Of a DNA stretch of 64,000 nt, positions 1 through 11,900 are shown in pieces. How positions within the stretch are numbered: the stretch's first letter is position 1; the number at the start of each line of letters is the position of its first letter. The position numbers and the translations under genes were made by a program. The notes below the pieces were generated by a model. The model worked only from the letters and a program-made list of their open reading frames with translations, was not told the DNA's origin and did no database searches. The DNA is from Saturnia japonica (lineage: Eukaryota; Arthropoda; Insecta; Lepidoptera; Saturniidae): the NCBI GenBank assembly GCA_033032175.1, contig CM065321.1, positions 16,018,501 to 16,082,500 on the forward strand, in the 5' to 3' direction.

Positions 1-702
1 TAATATTGTATTTGTAAGCAATTATATTTGTGTCGGCAAAATAAATTCTAATAACATTTTTTTTGTGTGTAAGTGTAGAGATAATTTATCTATACACACG
101 GCAGTATGTCAGCCAAGTTCGGAACGAGCGACACCGGCCAGTGTATATATTTACACCAAATGTTATATTTCTCTATGACTTATCTTTGTGGTACCGTGAA
201 GTTGTGGAAACCTTCTCCCAGTCAGAGTGTTTCCACCTTACAACATCGGGTCCTTTTAGCGTAACGTGAAGACATATTTAGGTATGTAGGCCTGCATGAC
301 AGCGGTGACTGCTGTATGGGTTTAGATCTCTCGGTGATCGCCGTTCTTTTTGAATTGTGCTGTGCTTACAGGAATAGTACCGTAAATGTGTCAAGCTATT
401 ATTTAAAAAAAACAATTTCGAGATACTTTCAACCCCATTCATAAGTCAAATATTATTAGACTTTGAAATTTTGTACGTCTCCCTTAAACTCCTAGAATCC
501 TGAATTTCACGAATATACTATATCTATTTTACATCATGAGTTATAAGGGTCTGGTAGCATTTTTATCATTCAATTGCTGACTCACTCATCAAAAACCTAG
601 ATGACTTCTACGTGACTCAGAAACTTGATATTTGGCATCGAAATAGATCATTATGCATAATTTAAAGGATACAAAGGAAAAAACAAAAACATTTTATTAA
701 CG
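1..702. other. Non-coding flank, nothing recognised
   Basis: No exon, RNA gene or repeat with clear ends could be supported here. Short open frames have no family resemblance. Confidence 0.4.
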
Positions 703-1201
703 ACTAGCTGTGCCCGTGGCTTCGCTCACGTGGAATGCCCGCTCGAATCTTGCTCCCTTCTTGCGGCTATTTTAAAGACAAAAATGCTTCTTGTGGGTAT
801 TCCTTAGAAGATAGATGTATACTTTCCCGGACTTGTTTGTAGGTATTTTTAATGCCAACAATTATGTAATATATTAATTTGCTATATCTCTTATGGTTTA
901 CTGAGCGTAAGCCATTTAAGCGCTCGAATTTGATTCACCATGATCAGTTTTTTTTTGTATTTGTGCGGAAAACTAATTATTTTTCCAAAATAAAAGTAAC
1001 CTAAGTTACTCCCTATATCATCACCTATCTAACAGTGAAAGTCCCGTCAAAAGCGGTGCATTACCCGGAACAAACAGACAGACAAAAAAATTAAAAATGG
1101 GCTTTATGTTATGTGTATCGTATATACTTTCATATGCATTTAGTAAAAAAACTGTTATTTTGATATTACAAACAGACACTTCAATTTTATTAATTGTATA
1201 G
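703..1201 (-). mobile_element. Non-autonomous Helitron, family A copy 1
   Basis: Read on the minus strand the element starts TCTATACAATTAATAAAA and ends in a short hairpin (CCACGTG, loop, CACGGG) followed by CTAG, with A before the 5' end and T after the 3' end. These are Helitron hallmarks: TC start, subterminal hairpin, CTRR end, A/T target. The same roughly 500-bp sequence recurs at 20031-20187, 21220-21705, 26743-27290 and 33701-34190. No Rep/helicase coding is present. Confidence 0.65.
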
Positions 1202-1715
1202 ATTTCTATACTTACATCGATAGATGGCAGGTGATGTGATTAATTTTTTATTTTAAAATAACAGGTCTTTTGTTTAATGTTACATTCTAAGTAAACGTAA
1301 AACAAAACTTAGAACTAATTTCTAATACTGTAAGCTACAAAAATCTAGTCAATATTTCTCTAGTATTTACCACTTTCTTTCACAGATAATAGAGTAATTC
1401 AATTATACCATAGTAATGTCCACTCTTGAAGTCAGTGAAGAATATATTGAAAGAGTGGGAGGCCGTACTTTGCGAATTAAAATCCGATACAAATAATAAT
1501 TATTTTTTATTTATTTAAATAACAAAAAAAATACATTGAGCAGTTTATATTCTAACAATGGCCCCCGAATTAGCCAAATCTGTGCCTTGCAACTTGTAAA
1601 GAATTTAATTTTTCCCAAATCCAAATTCATCTATGTTGAATTCATGACATTATACTTATCAAAAGTTTTCTCAGTGTGAAGCCAGGCCGCTGCATTCAAG
1701 ATCAATGACCGTCTG

Positions 1716-2033
1716 AGATTTTTTTTTAATTATTATAGGTTTAGCGTTGTTTCCACAATCTCATCTGATCTTAAGTGACGATGTGGCCCAAGATGGCAGC
1801 ACGCTAAGCGGAAGAGTTGCTCTCAAGTGCAGCTACCGGAACACACCTATTGGTATTTAGCGTCAGATTCGCAACTTGAGGGTGGTAGCTAAGCCAGGGG
1901 AGTATTAGAAAAAGCACTACCCACCACGCTTACGTTTTCATCACGATGTTTTCTATCACCGGGCTAGGCTCATTGCAGAGATTCGAACTCACGTCGATCG
2001 ACGCGGAGTCCGTACACGCTACTAATTGAGCCA
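1716..2033 (-). repeat. tRNA-derived SINE, copy 1
   Basis: On the minus strand the head carries an A box (GGCTCAATTAGTAG at 2019-2032) and a B box (GAGTTCGAATCTC at 1978-1990) in tRNA-like spacing, followed by a body that recurs at 36857-37104. The body continues far past the tRNA-like head, so this is a SINE, not a tRNA gene. Confidence 0.65.
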
Positions 2034-2652
2034 TAAAAATGCTTCATTGATAAAGCGTCAAACAAAATGTTTCCGCGTTGTATTCTAATTCTTGCGTCCA
2101 TTTGGTGATCGTATAAACGGTATTGGTGTACCTAGCGCCCGCGGAGTATCTATATTGCATACTAGAATTACTATTTGAAACGAATGCTGTAGTACTGATG
2201 GCGTCCAGAAGACGAGGGGTTAGTTCTTTTGCTCCAAAAAGTTAACCAATCAGATGTAAAATACTCCTGTTCCGTATTTTCATTAGGTATATGTTAGCAC
2301 AAATCTTTTTCTATATTAGTTTTATTAATGAAATGGAATGTATCTGTCCAATAATCTACCTCAACGCATTTTTAACGAACACAAGTGCTGCCCTCTATCA
2401 AAAACGTAGTAAAATTATAAAATCGGTAAAAATCTCTACAGAACCCTAATAAAACCTAGTGCCAGTGTAGACAAAGTGCCTTGTTAAGAAGATCAGCGAC
2501 TTCAGCCACAAACTTAGCCGGGGTACCCCGAAGAAAAGGATCTCCATGTCATATACAACTCTATTTACTGTTTCTTTATTGCAAAGGCAATGTCGTCTCT
2601 AGTACATGCTTCTGAGATACGAAAAAAAAATCTAGTTAATGTTTTAAATTAT

Positions 2653-2658
2653 TTTATT
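2653..2658 (-). terminator. Candidate polyadenylation signal for sorbitol dehydrogenase
   Basis: TTTATT on the plus strand reads AATAAA on the minus strand, about 145 bp past the SORD stop codon. It is the first such hexamer downstream. Use is inferred. Confidence 0.4.
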
Positions 2659-2801
2659 TGACCGTTACGATTTAAAATTCATCATTAACATTCTCATAAA
2701 ATAAAGATGAAAAAATTTTGTTTCTTCAATAATTTTTTTTGTTCATTTTAGGTATATTCATTTCACTGAAACTGTAATTGTAATAGGTATTAAATACATT
2801 T

Positions 2802-2979
2802 CTAGAATTTCTCTGGGTTATTGGAATCCCTGGGTTGGACGTGAATCATGACTTTGATGCCTGTACCCTGCCGTGCGACCTCGTAAGCTTCCAGCGACTC
2901 CTCAATACTGAAGTGATGGGTCACGAGGGGTTTCACGTTTATCTTCCCATTAGCTACCATCGCTAGGGCTGTCGGGTAG
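2802..2979 (-). CDS. SORD: Sorbitol dehydrogenase exon 8 and stop
   Basis: Encodes the last segment [18 protein letters not shown], then [15 protein letters not shown] and a short polar tail ending NNPEKF before TAG. Acceptor ATTACAG. The exon completes the Asp codon left open by exon 7. Confidence 0.95.
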
Positions 2980-5900
2980 CTGTAATTAAATATTATTTTT
3001 ATTTAAAATGATGTATAAAGGTTATTTTTTTTATATTATCGCGATTATTCGCGATATCGTGAGTAGGGTTTCCAGAGCTCTTCGGGGAAGGGGCGGGTTC
3101 AAAGAGAGGTAGGGCACAAAGAAATTTCTTTCTTTCTCTCTACTTGGGACAGTCAGACTTGCAGAATACAGAAGATCGCAGAAACTAGAAGGAAGGTGAG
3201 GACCTTGAGGAAGGTGGGTTGAAGGTCGGTAACGCGCTAGTGATATCTCTGATGTAATAAGCGTTTATAGACAACATTTAGCGTTTACCATCAGCTGGTT
3301 GTACTAAAAAAAATTAAACTCTCAAAATTCATACCGCCAAAACAGGCGAATAAATCGAATAATGTGCAAGTTTATAAACACAACTCACTCATTGACGTAT
3401 CTGAATATGCCCCTGATGTCTACCTCTCTGGCGAGAGCGCCGGCCAGGGGTACAGTCTGCTCGGGAGCTCCCATGCCGACCAGCACAGCCACACCTCCGG
3501 ACTTAGTAGCCTGGAACCAACAATATTTTATGACTTTGCTTGTATATACTAATTTGAATATACAGTGTAAACTCCATATAACAAACTTCTATTTAACGAA
3601 CTAGAATATTTTTTAACAAAAACGAAAATCAACTTCAACGAATTTGAGGATTTTTCTGGTGTATCTTCAAAGTCAAAGGTCCAATGCCAACGTAAAAATT
3701 ACTAAGATTTGTTTGGATAACATTGTTAACCATACATTGGAACAACATATGTATATAGAGTAACAATCACTTTCAATAACGAAACAATACATGTTTAATA
3801 GGAGGATGCGCGGTCTAAGAAACATTTCAGGAATAGGTATTTCTAAAATTTATTGCAGTCACGCTGTGTCCGATACCTCACCGATTAGAGCGAGAGTGAC
3901 AACTGCAGTTCAGACTCATTATACCTAAGTAAAATTGATAAAATCATAGTTTCGTACTCCCCTGTTCCTTCTTCCAAAACTGAACCAATTTTAATATTTT
4001 TTTCATGAATAATATAAGGAAGACTTTGACTATGTCTGTATGTTTTCCCTTTTCTTTTTGTAGTCGTCAAATGTGTTTGCTGGACGTCTGAACATGACGG
4101 TAACTTTCGTCATTTTATAAGGTTTATAATAATTCGTTTATGAAAAAAAAAATCAAATCATAGGGACATGGTAGTGGTAGATATAGATTTTACGGTCTAA
4201 AATTATTTGCTCTAGCATCATTATCCAGAGAGGAAACAGGAGAATACGTTTATGTGGGATAATGATTTCACGGTTTATTTTCTTGGAAAACACTTTATTT
4301 ACTCTTCAAACAAATTATTTTAGTTTCACACGTCTTAACTAGTCTCATAAGCGGACACTTATCTCTTACTGAAACGTCATACATCCATCTCTTTCACACA
4401 CCTCTTACGTTCCGTTCCACTTACAATTCTACATTTATATGGGCAAAACACTGTCCGCATTACCTTTTAAGAACCCAATAAAGATAATTTCTCTGAACTT
4501 CACAAACTCAGTATTAGATACAGTCGTAAATATTTTGTACGTACCAGATGGGATTCTAAAAAATTTGTTAATTTGTACCTATTTTCTTTCTATACTTAAG
4601 TTATACCATCGTCTTATTGCTATGCGTTGTCTTTATGTTATCATATTCTTAGTAAATGCATTGTAAACTTTCGAATTTAGTGTAAATTGAAACCCAACTT
4701 ATGTATTGTAAAATACAAATAAGTAGGTACGTATTTTACTTTCGGTGTAACGAAAACTCTTTATAACGTACTTAATAAAATACCCAGCCCGTTCAATTTC
4801 GCTAAATAGAATTTGAACTGTAATTAGTATTTAGGAAAAACATAATGAGGGAACCTACACGTTTGAGGAATGTTTTCGTAATATAAAATTGATGGAGGCA
4901 TGGTGCAGAATTGGTCAAATAAGTTTATTACGGGTGATAGTACGGATAAATTTAATTTGGTAACCCGGTGCCTAATGTTATTGTGACTCAAAGAATATTA
5001 TCTGACCCCACTCTCTTACTTTCCCTCAGAAAGAGACCTTTGTACAGTGGTATAGTCATTACAGGCTGGGATTATCATTAAAGAATTTGAACTGTAATTA
5101 GTATTTAGGAAAACATAATGAGGGAACCAACACGTTTGAGGAATGTTTTCGTAATATAAAATTGATGGAGGCATGGTGCAGAATTGGTCAAATAAGTTTA
5201 TTACGGGTGATAGTACGGATAAATTTAATTTGGTAACCCGGGTGCCATAATGTTATTGTGACTCAAAGAATATTATCTGACCCCACTCTCTTACTTTCCC
5301 TCAGAAAGAGACCTTTGTACAGTGGTGTAGTCATTACAGGCTGGGATTATCATTAAAGAATTTGAACTGTAATTAGTATTTAGGAAAACATAATGAGGGA
5401 ACCAACACGTTTGAGGAATGTTTTCGTAATATAAAATTGATGGAGGCATGGTGCAGAATTGGTCAAATAAGTTTATTACGGGTGATAGTACGGATAAATT
5501 TAATTTGGTAACCCGGTGCCTAATGTTATTGTGACTCAAAGAATATTATCTGACCCCACTCTCTTACTTTCCCTCAGAAAGAGACCTTTGTACAGTGGTG
5601 TAGTCATTACAGGCTGGGATTATCATTAAAGAATTTGAACTGTAATTAGTATTTAGGAAAACATAATGAGGGAACCAACACGTTTGAGGAATGTTTTCGT
5701 AATATAAAATTGATGGAGGCATGGTGCAGAATTGGTCAAATAAGTTTATTACGGGTGATAGTACGGATAAATTTAATTTGGTAACCCGGTGTGCATAATG
5801 TTATTGTGACTCAAAGAATATTATCTGACCCCACTCTCTTACTTTCCCTCAGAAAGAGACCTTTGTACAGTGGTGTAGTCATTACAGGCTGGGATTATCA

Positions 5901-8900
5901 TTAAAGAATTTGAACTGTAATTAGTATTTAGGAAAACATAATGAGGGAACCAACACGTTTGAGGAATGTTTTCGTAATATAAAATTGATGGAGGCATGGT
6001 GCAGAATTGGTCAAATAAGTTTATTACGGGTGATAGTACGGATAAATTTAATTTGGTAACCCGGTGTGCATAATGTTATTGTGACTCAAAGAATATTATC
6101 TGACCCCACTCTCTTACTTTCCCTCAGAAAGAGACCTTTGTACAGTGGTGTAGTCATTACAGGCTGGGATTATCATTAAAGAATTTGAACTGTAATTAGT
6201 ATTTAGGAAAACATAATGAGGGAACCAACACGTTTGAGGAATGTTTTCGTAATATAAAATTGATGGAGGCATGGTGCAGAATTGGTCAAATAAGTTTATT
6301 ACGGGTGATAGTACGGATAAATTTAATTTGGTAACCCGGTGTGCATAATGTTATTGTGACTCAAAGAATATTATCTGACCCCACTCTCTTACTTTCCCTC
6401 AGAAAGAGACCTTTGTACAGTGGTGTAGTCATTACAGGCTGGGATTATCATTAAAGAATTTGAACTGTAATTAGTATTTAGGAAAACATAATGAGGGAAC
6501 CAACACGTTTGAGGAATGTTTTCGTAATATAAAATTGATGGAGGCATGGTGCAGAATTGGTCAAATAAGTTTATTACGGGTGATAGTACGGATAAATTTA
6601 ATTTGGTAACCCGGGTGCTAATGTTATTGTGACTCAAAGAATATTATCTGACCCCACTCTCTTACTTTCCCTCAGAAAGAGACCTTTGTACAGTGGTGTA
6701 GTCATTACAGGCTGGGATTATCATTAAAGAATTTGAACTGTAATTAGTATTTAGGAAAACATAATGAGGGAACCAACACGTTTGAGGAATGTTTTCGTAA
6801 TATAAAATTGATGGAGGCATGGTGCAGAATTGGTCAAATAAGTTTATTACGGGTGATAGTACGGATAAATTTAATTTGGTAACCCGGGTGCATAATGTTA
6901 TTGTGACTCAAAGAATATTATCTGACCCCACTCTCTTACTTTCCCTCAGAAAGAGACCTTTGTACAGTGGTGTAGTCATTACAGGCTGGGATTATCATTA
7001 AAGAATTTGAACTGTAATTAGTATTTAGGAAAACATAATGAGGGAACCAACACGTTTGAGGAATGTTTTCGTAATATAAAATTGATGGAGGCATGGTGCA
7101 GAATTGGTCAAATAAGTTTATTACGGGTGATAGTACGGATAAATTTAATTTGGTAACCCGGGTGCTAATGTTATTGTGACTCAAAGAATATTATCTGACC
7201 CCACTCTCTTACTTTCCCTCAGAAAGAGACCTTTGTACAGTGGTGTAGTCATTACAGGCTGGGATTATCATTAAAGAATTTGAACTGTAATTAGTATTTA
7301 GGAAAACATAATGAGGGAACCAACACGTTTGAGGAATGTTTTCGTTACATATAAAATTGATGGAGGCATGGTGCAGAATTGGTCAAATAAGTTTATTACG
7401 GGTGATAGTACGGATAAATTTAATTTGGTAACCCGGTGTGCATAATGTTATTGTGACTCAAAGAATATTATCTGACCCCACTCTCTTACTTTCCCTCAGA
7501 AAGAGACCTTTGTACAGTGGTGTAGTCATTACAGGCTGGGATTATCATTAAAGAATTTGAACTGTAATTAGTATTTAGGAAAACATAATGAGGGAACCAA
7601 CACGTTTGAGGAATGTTTTCGTAATATAAAATTGATGGAGGCATGGTGCAGAATTGGTCAAATAAGTTTATTACGGGTGATAGTACGGATAAATTTAATT
7701 TGGTAACCCGGTGTGCATAATGTTATTGTGACTCAAAGAATATTATCTGACCCCACTCTCTTACTTTCCCTCAGAAAGAGACCTTTGTACAGTGGTGTAG
7801 TCATTACAGGCTGGGATTATCATTAAAGAATTTGAACTGTAATTAGTATTTGAAAAGGACATTGAAGTTTGAAAAAAATTGAGGGAACAACACGTTTGAG
7901 GAATGTTTTCGTAATATAAATTGATGGAGGCATGGTGCAGATTGGTCAAATTAAGTTTGTAACCGGGTGATAAGTTACGGATAAAATTTAATTTGGTAAC
8001 CCGGTGTGCATAATGTTATTGTGACTCAAAAGAACTATTATCTGACCCCACTCGCTGGACTTTCCCTAAAAGAGACCTTTGTACAGTGGTGTAGTCATTA
8101 CAGGCTGGGATTATCATTAAATTCATCAGCTTACCAGTAACGATAGCCTGACGGTCGCTTGGGCTCCGCTTGCGTCAAACGATACATCAGGGTGTCCACC
8201 AAGAAGCTCATGGATCTTCATTACCAGATCAGCTTCATTGGACTCCCTTGTGACGAGGAGTGTTTGGTCTGCTCCGAGTTTCCGGGCGAAGTCTAACCGA
8301 CTTTGTAGAATATCTATAAAAAAAAAATCCGAAATAACTCCCATATCTCAGCGGCGTCAGCCCCAGATTCAAAATATTATTTTGAATTGAATACACTTGT
8401 GTATTAATTTCGCATCGGACTTTATTCAGATTTAGAGTCAATCATGATGGTAAAGTCTAAATTTGTTGTTAAATTATAATGTGGTACGACCGGTCATGAT
8501 GGTAAAGTCTAAATTTGTTGTTAAATTATAATGTGGTACGACCGACTACCGATACGAGTACTTTTCACCGATATCTACTCGGTTACATAGTATCGATACC
8601 AAAAGTACTCGGTATCGAAAGAAAAATATCGAGTATGAACTCGTATTTACTCGTACCTATCGATTCATCCCTAAGTACAGACTACAGTGGTCTCTTTCGG
8701 ACGCCTGACGCGGTGCATATGTTCTTTATGTATATATCAGATCAATATATATTTTATTCAATGTTTATTAAATAATTTGCAAATTTTTCATACACCCGGT
8801 AAAACTGACAAGCTAGATTTTCCTCCAGAGTGACCATCGATATGACGTCAAAACAGCACTGGAAGTGGCATCCAGCGTAACCGATGCTAGACGCCGCTTC

Positions 8901-11900
8901 CAGTATTTGTAACAGAACGCGTTATTAGCTGTAAGCACGAGCCGGAGGTGATATCATATCAGGAATAATAATATCTTATCTGGCTGCATCTCCCATGACT
9001 TCTTATAGAGCCCTCGCTACTGACGGCTAATTACTTAAAAGTTACAGCGGCTTTCTTGTATATTTTGTCGCTGATTTTCTTTGTAGTCATAACGTGACAA
9101 TGCAATCAACGCAATTTGTAGAAAGAGCTTCTTAATAAAATAAATTATTAAAAAGGAAACACAAAATCCGACTGTAATAAAAACACTTGACTGAAATTTT
9201 TTTTATTTCATTCCCAGATTTCGTCAATAAATCTTACATAGCCTATGTCACTCCCTACATTAAGACGAATCTAACGACACCTCGTATGCTAAAATCCATC
9301 GAACCATTTAGACTACAGAGCGTTCCAAATAAATAGACATACATACACTCGAAAAACATAACCCTCCGTTTTCGCAGTCGGGTAAAACTAGGTCTCTAAT
9401 TACGAGTTTCGCAACAGCAAAGAGATAACAGAAATCGTTAAATATCGACTGCAAAACTACAAATTCAGTTTATGATTGTTTTACTTTGTTGGTACCTACA
9501 ATTACTAATTCAAATTAGTAACACTATCGGGTGACGGTAAAGGAAAATATCATGAAGAAATCAGAACCCTTGTGAAATATTCTTGTATTACCACTGTATG
9601 TGGATAAGACTGTTGATTTCTCGCCGTTTGAAATCGCCAATAAGTCGTGGGCTGGCGTGGTGGGTCAGAAGTGGGACTGGGCTGGTATTATTATTTTTAT
9701 TTCAGTATGGTTGGCATCTTACACGAATTTGCTATTTTGAAAAAGATTTTTAACCATTTCTGCAACTGCTTTGCTTATGCGAAATACGTAATTAGTTGAC
9801 AGTGTCTGTTTGATTAAGAGGCTTCTTATGATTGGCGTATTAAAAAAGAAAAAATATTTAAAAAGGTTTAATAATAGTTACCTGTAATGAGAACTTTGCT
9901 TGCTCCGAAAGCTTTTGCAGCGAGCATCGTTAGTAAACCAATTGGACCAGCACCAAGCACTAACACAACATGGCCAGCAGAGACTCCGCCGCGACGACAC
10001 GCGTGGATGCCCACCGAGAGGGGTTCTAGCAGCGCTCCTTCTTCCATGGACACGTGGTCAGGTAGTCTAGAAATTTATTAACAATTGTTAAATATGATAA
10101 AATTTATTTAGTAGGGTTAAGTATGTTTCGGCATGAAGGAAAAGGTCGGCAAAGTATATGAGCCCTTTGAACGTAGTCTTCGGGAGTTCCATTACAAGCA
10201 AGCAAGGGAAAATAGTAGTTTCAGACTCTATTGAAAATGTCTTTAAGTTGTTTATTAAAAATACTCTTATATTTTCCAACCCGAGTGTTCAATTTTCGCT
10301 GGGTATGTTTTTAGGTCCCATGTAAGTATTTGCGTTGCGTGCGAGTCAAGTCACCCAGCCCCCAGATTACATAAAGGTACTCCCCATGCCTGTACCTGAC
10401 TATTCCCTTGTTAGGATCGTAAAACTGTCCATGGGGATGCAAGGCTCATAGGTGACAAAAGTGCTTGTATACTCGAGTAAGTACCGACGTGGCACATATG
10501 CGTCAATTCTATAAAAATATGCTGATCAGGTACGTTGTGCGACTGGAGTTTACTCTTAAAGGACGATTGTATCGGAATATGAGCATTTGAGCCAAAGTTA
10601 AATTATTTGTTTGTATATTACATATCGACACTTCCAATTATAAACAATGAAGGACAAAACACGACTTTTCAGGAAAAGCATAAAACTAGAATTTAAAATG
10701 TTTTAAATGTAGTAAACTTTTTGTATTAATTGCTAAGCATTTCTTTAAAAAGTCACGATTTATATTGCTGTGACGAGGGCGACAGTGGAAGTATTTAGTT
10801 AATGTCTGAGACGCCCTAAATCAGTTCCTATTGTCCTTTCAAGAATATATATAATAAATTAAAAGCAAGTTACATCCATGTTTCACGTGGCGCAGTTTTA
10901 TCTTACAGCTTACAGCCCTAAAATGAATATATTTTAAACTGCTTTTCTCATACATCCTTTTTATTTTTTTCTATATTCACTATAACACACGTTATAATCC
11001 TATAAATAACCTAACACTCGATTTTGTTTCCCATCTAATTTACGTACCGCGGGCTAAGATATTAAAATCGATTATTAAGGTTTAAACTCCATATAATGTA
11101 CTCACTTGAAACAGAAGTCGGCGGCGTGCTTGTAATATCTGACAAGGTTCCCATGGACGGGCGGAGTGGCGCAGAAGCTCATATCTGGGCAGAGGTGGTA
11201 GCGGCCGGTCTTGCAGAACTCGCAGTATCGGCACGGGACACCAGGCTCGATAGCCACGCGGTCTCCGACTTTCAAGTTCTTCACTTTATTGCCGAGCTAA
11301 AAAGACAAATCTAAATAATAAAAATTATAGAACTAATGTCGCTAACAAACATACAGCCCTCCTAATGGTTTGTGGATATCGTAGCCCATGGACACTTATA
11401 ATACCATAGGAATAACTATCGCGTTACCGACATAGAACCCACTACACAATGAGCATTGGAAGAATTGCAAGGTTATTTGGCTACGATCTTCTGTAGGGTG
11501 GGGATAATTCACCATTCGGACTTGCTCCAATTAGAGAGAAAACTCTGAATAATTTTCTCTCGTTGAACCCTCCGTACCTCGAGTTTCCGATTGAGGTCGA
11601 GATAATTTGGTTCAATTTAACCCTACTGATACAAGTTTTCACTTTCACCGCTAAGAAAACCTCCAACTACTGTAGTCCCACATTCCAGGACACACCTCTT
11701 ACCATCTCTAAGAGTATTGGGATCCAGGATGTCAACATCTCCAGCGACGTTTAGTTCCGTAGTCAATTAGAAGACAAGGTAAAGCTGGAGCTCAAAAAGC
11801 TCGGTGTACTGAACAAAGCGAAGCAGTACTTCACCCCGGGGTAAAGGATGCTGTTGCAAGTCTTGCCCCGTATGGAGTACCTGCCATCTCCGGGCGGGAG

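Noticed and set aside
1978..2033. Minus-strand tRNA gene
   Set aside because: A and B boxes are present, but the sequence continues as a repeat found again at 36857-37104 and the cloverleaf is imperfect. SINE is the better call.
3362..3604. Plus-strand open frames over SORD exon 7
   Set aside because: Antisense shadows of a well-supported exon; they run into intron sequence on both sides.
3558..4800. Complete Tigger transposon
   Set aside because: The two terminal-like motifs are in direct orientation, no target duplication was found and there is no transposase.
5291..7184. Repeated 82-aa genes in the tandem array
   Set aside because: The frame exists only because the unit repeats, crosses unit boundaries and is broken in other copies by length changes at the microsite. 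No protein family resemblance.
4809..8120. CRISPR-like array
   Set aside because: The repeats are head-to-tail units of about 274 bp with no spacers, in an insect intron. This is a tandem satellite, not a CRISPR array.
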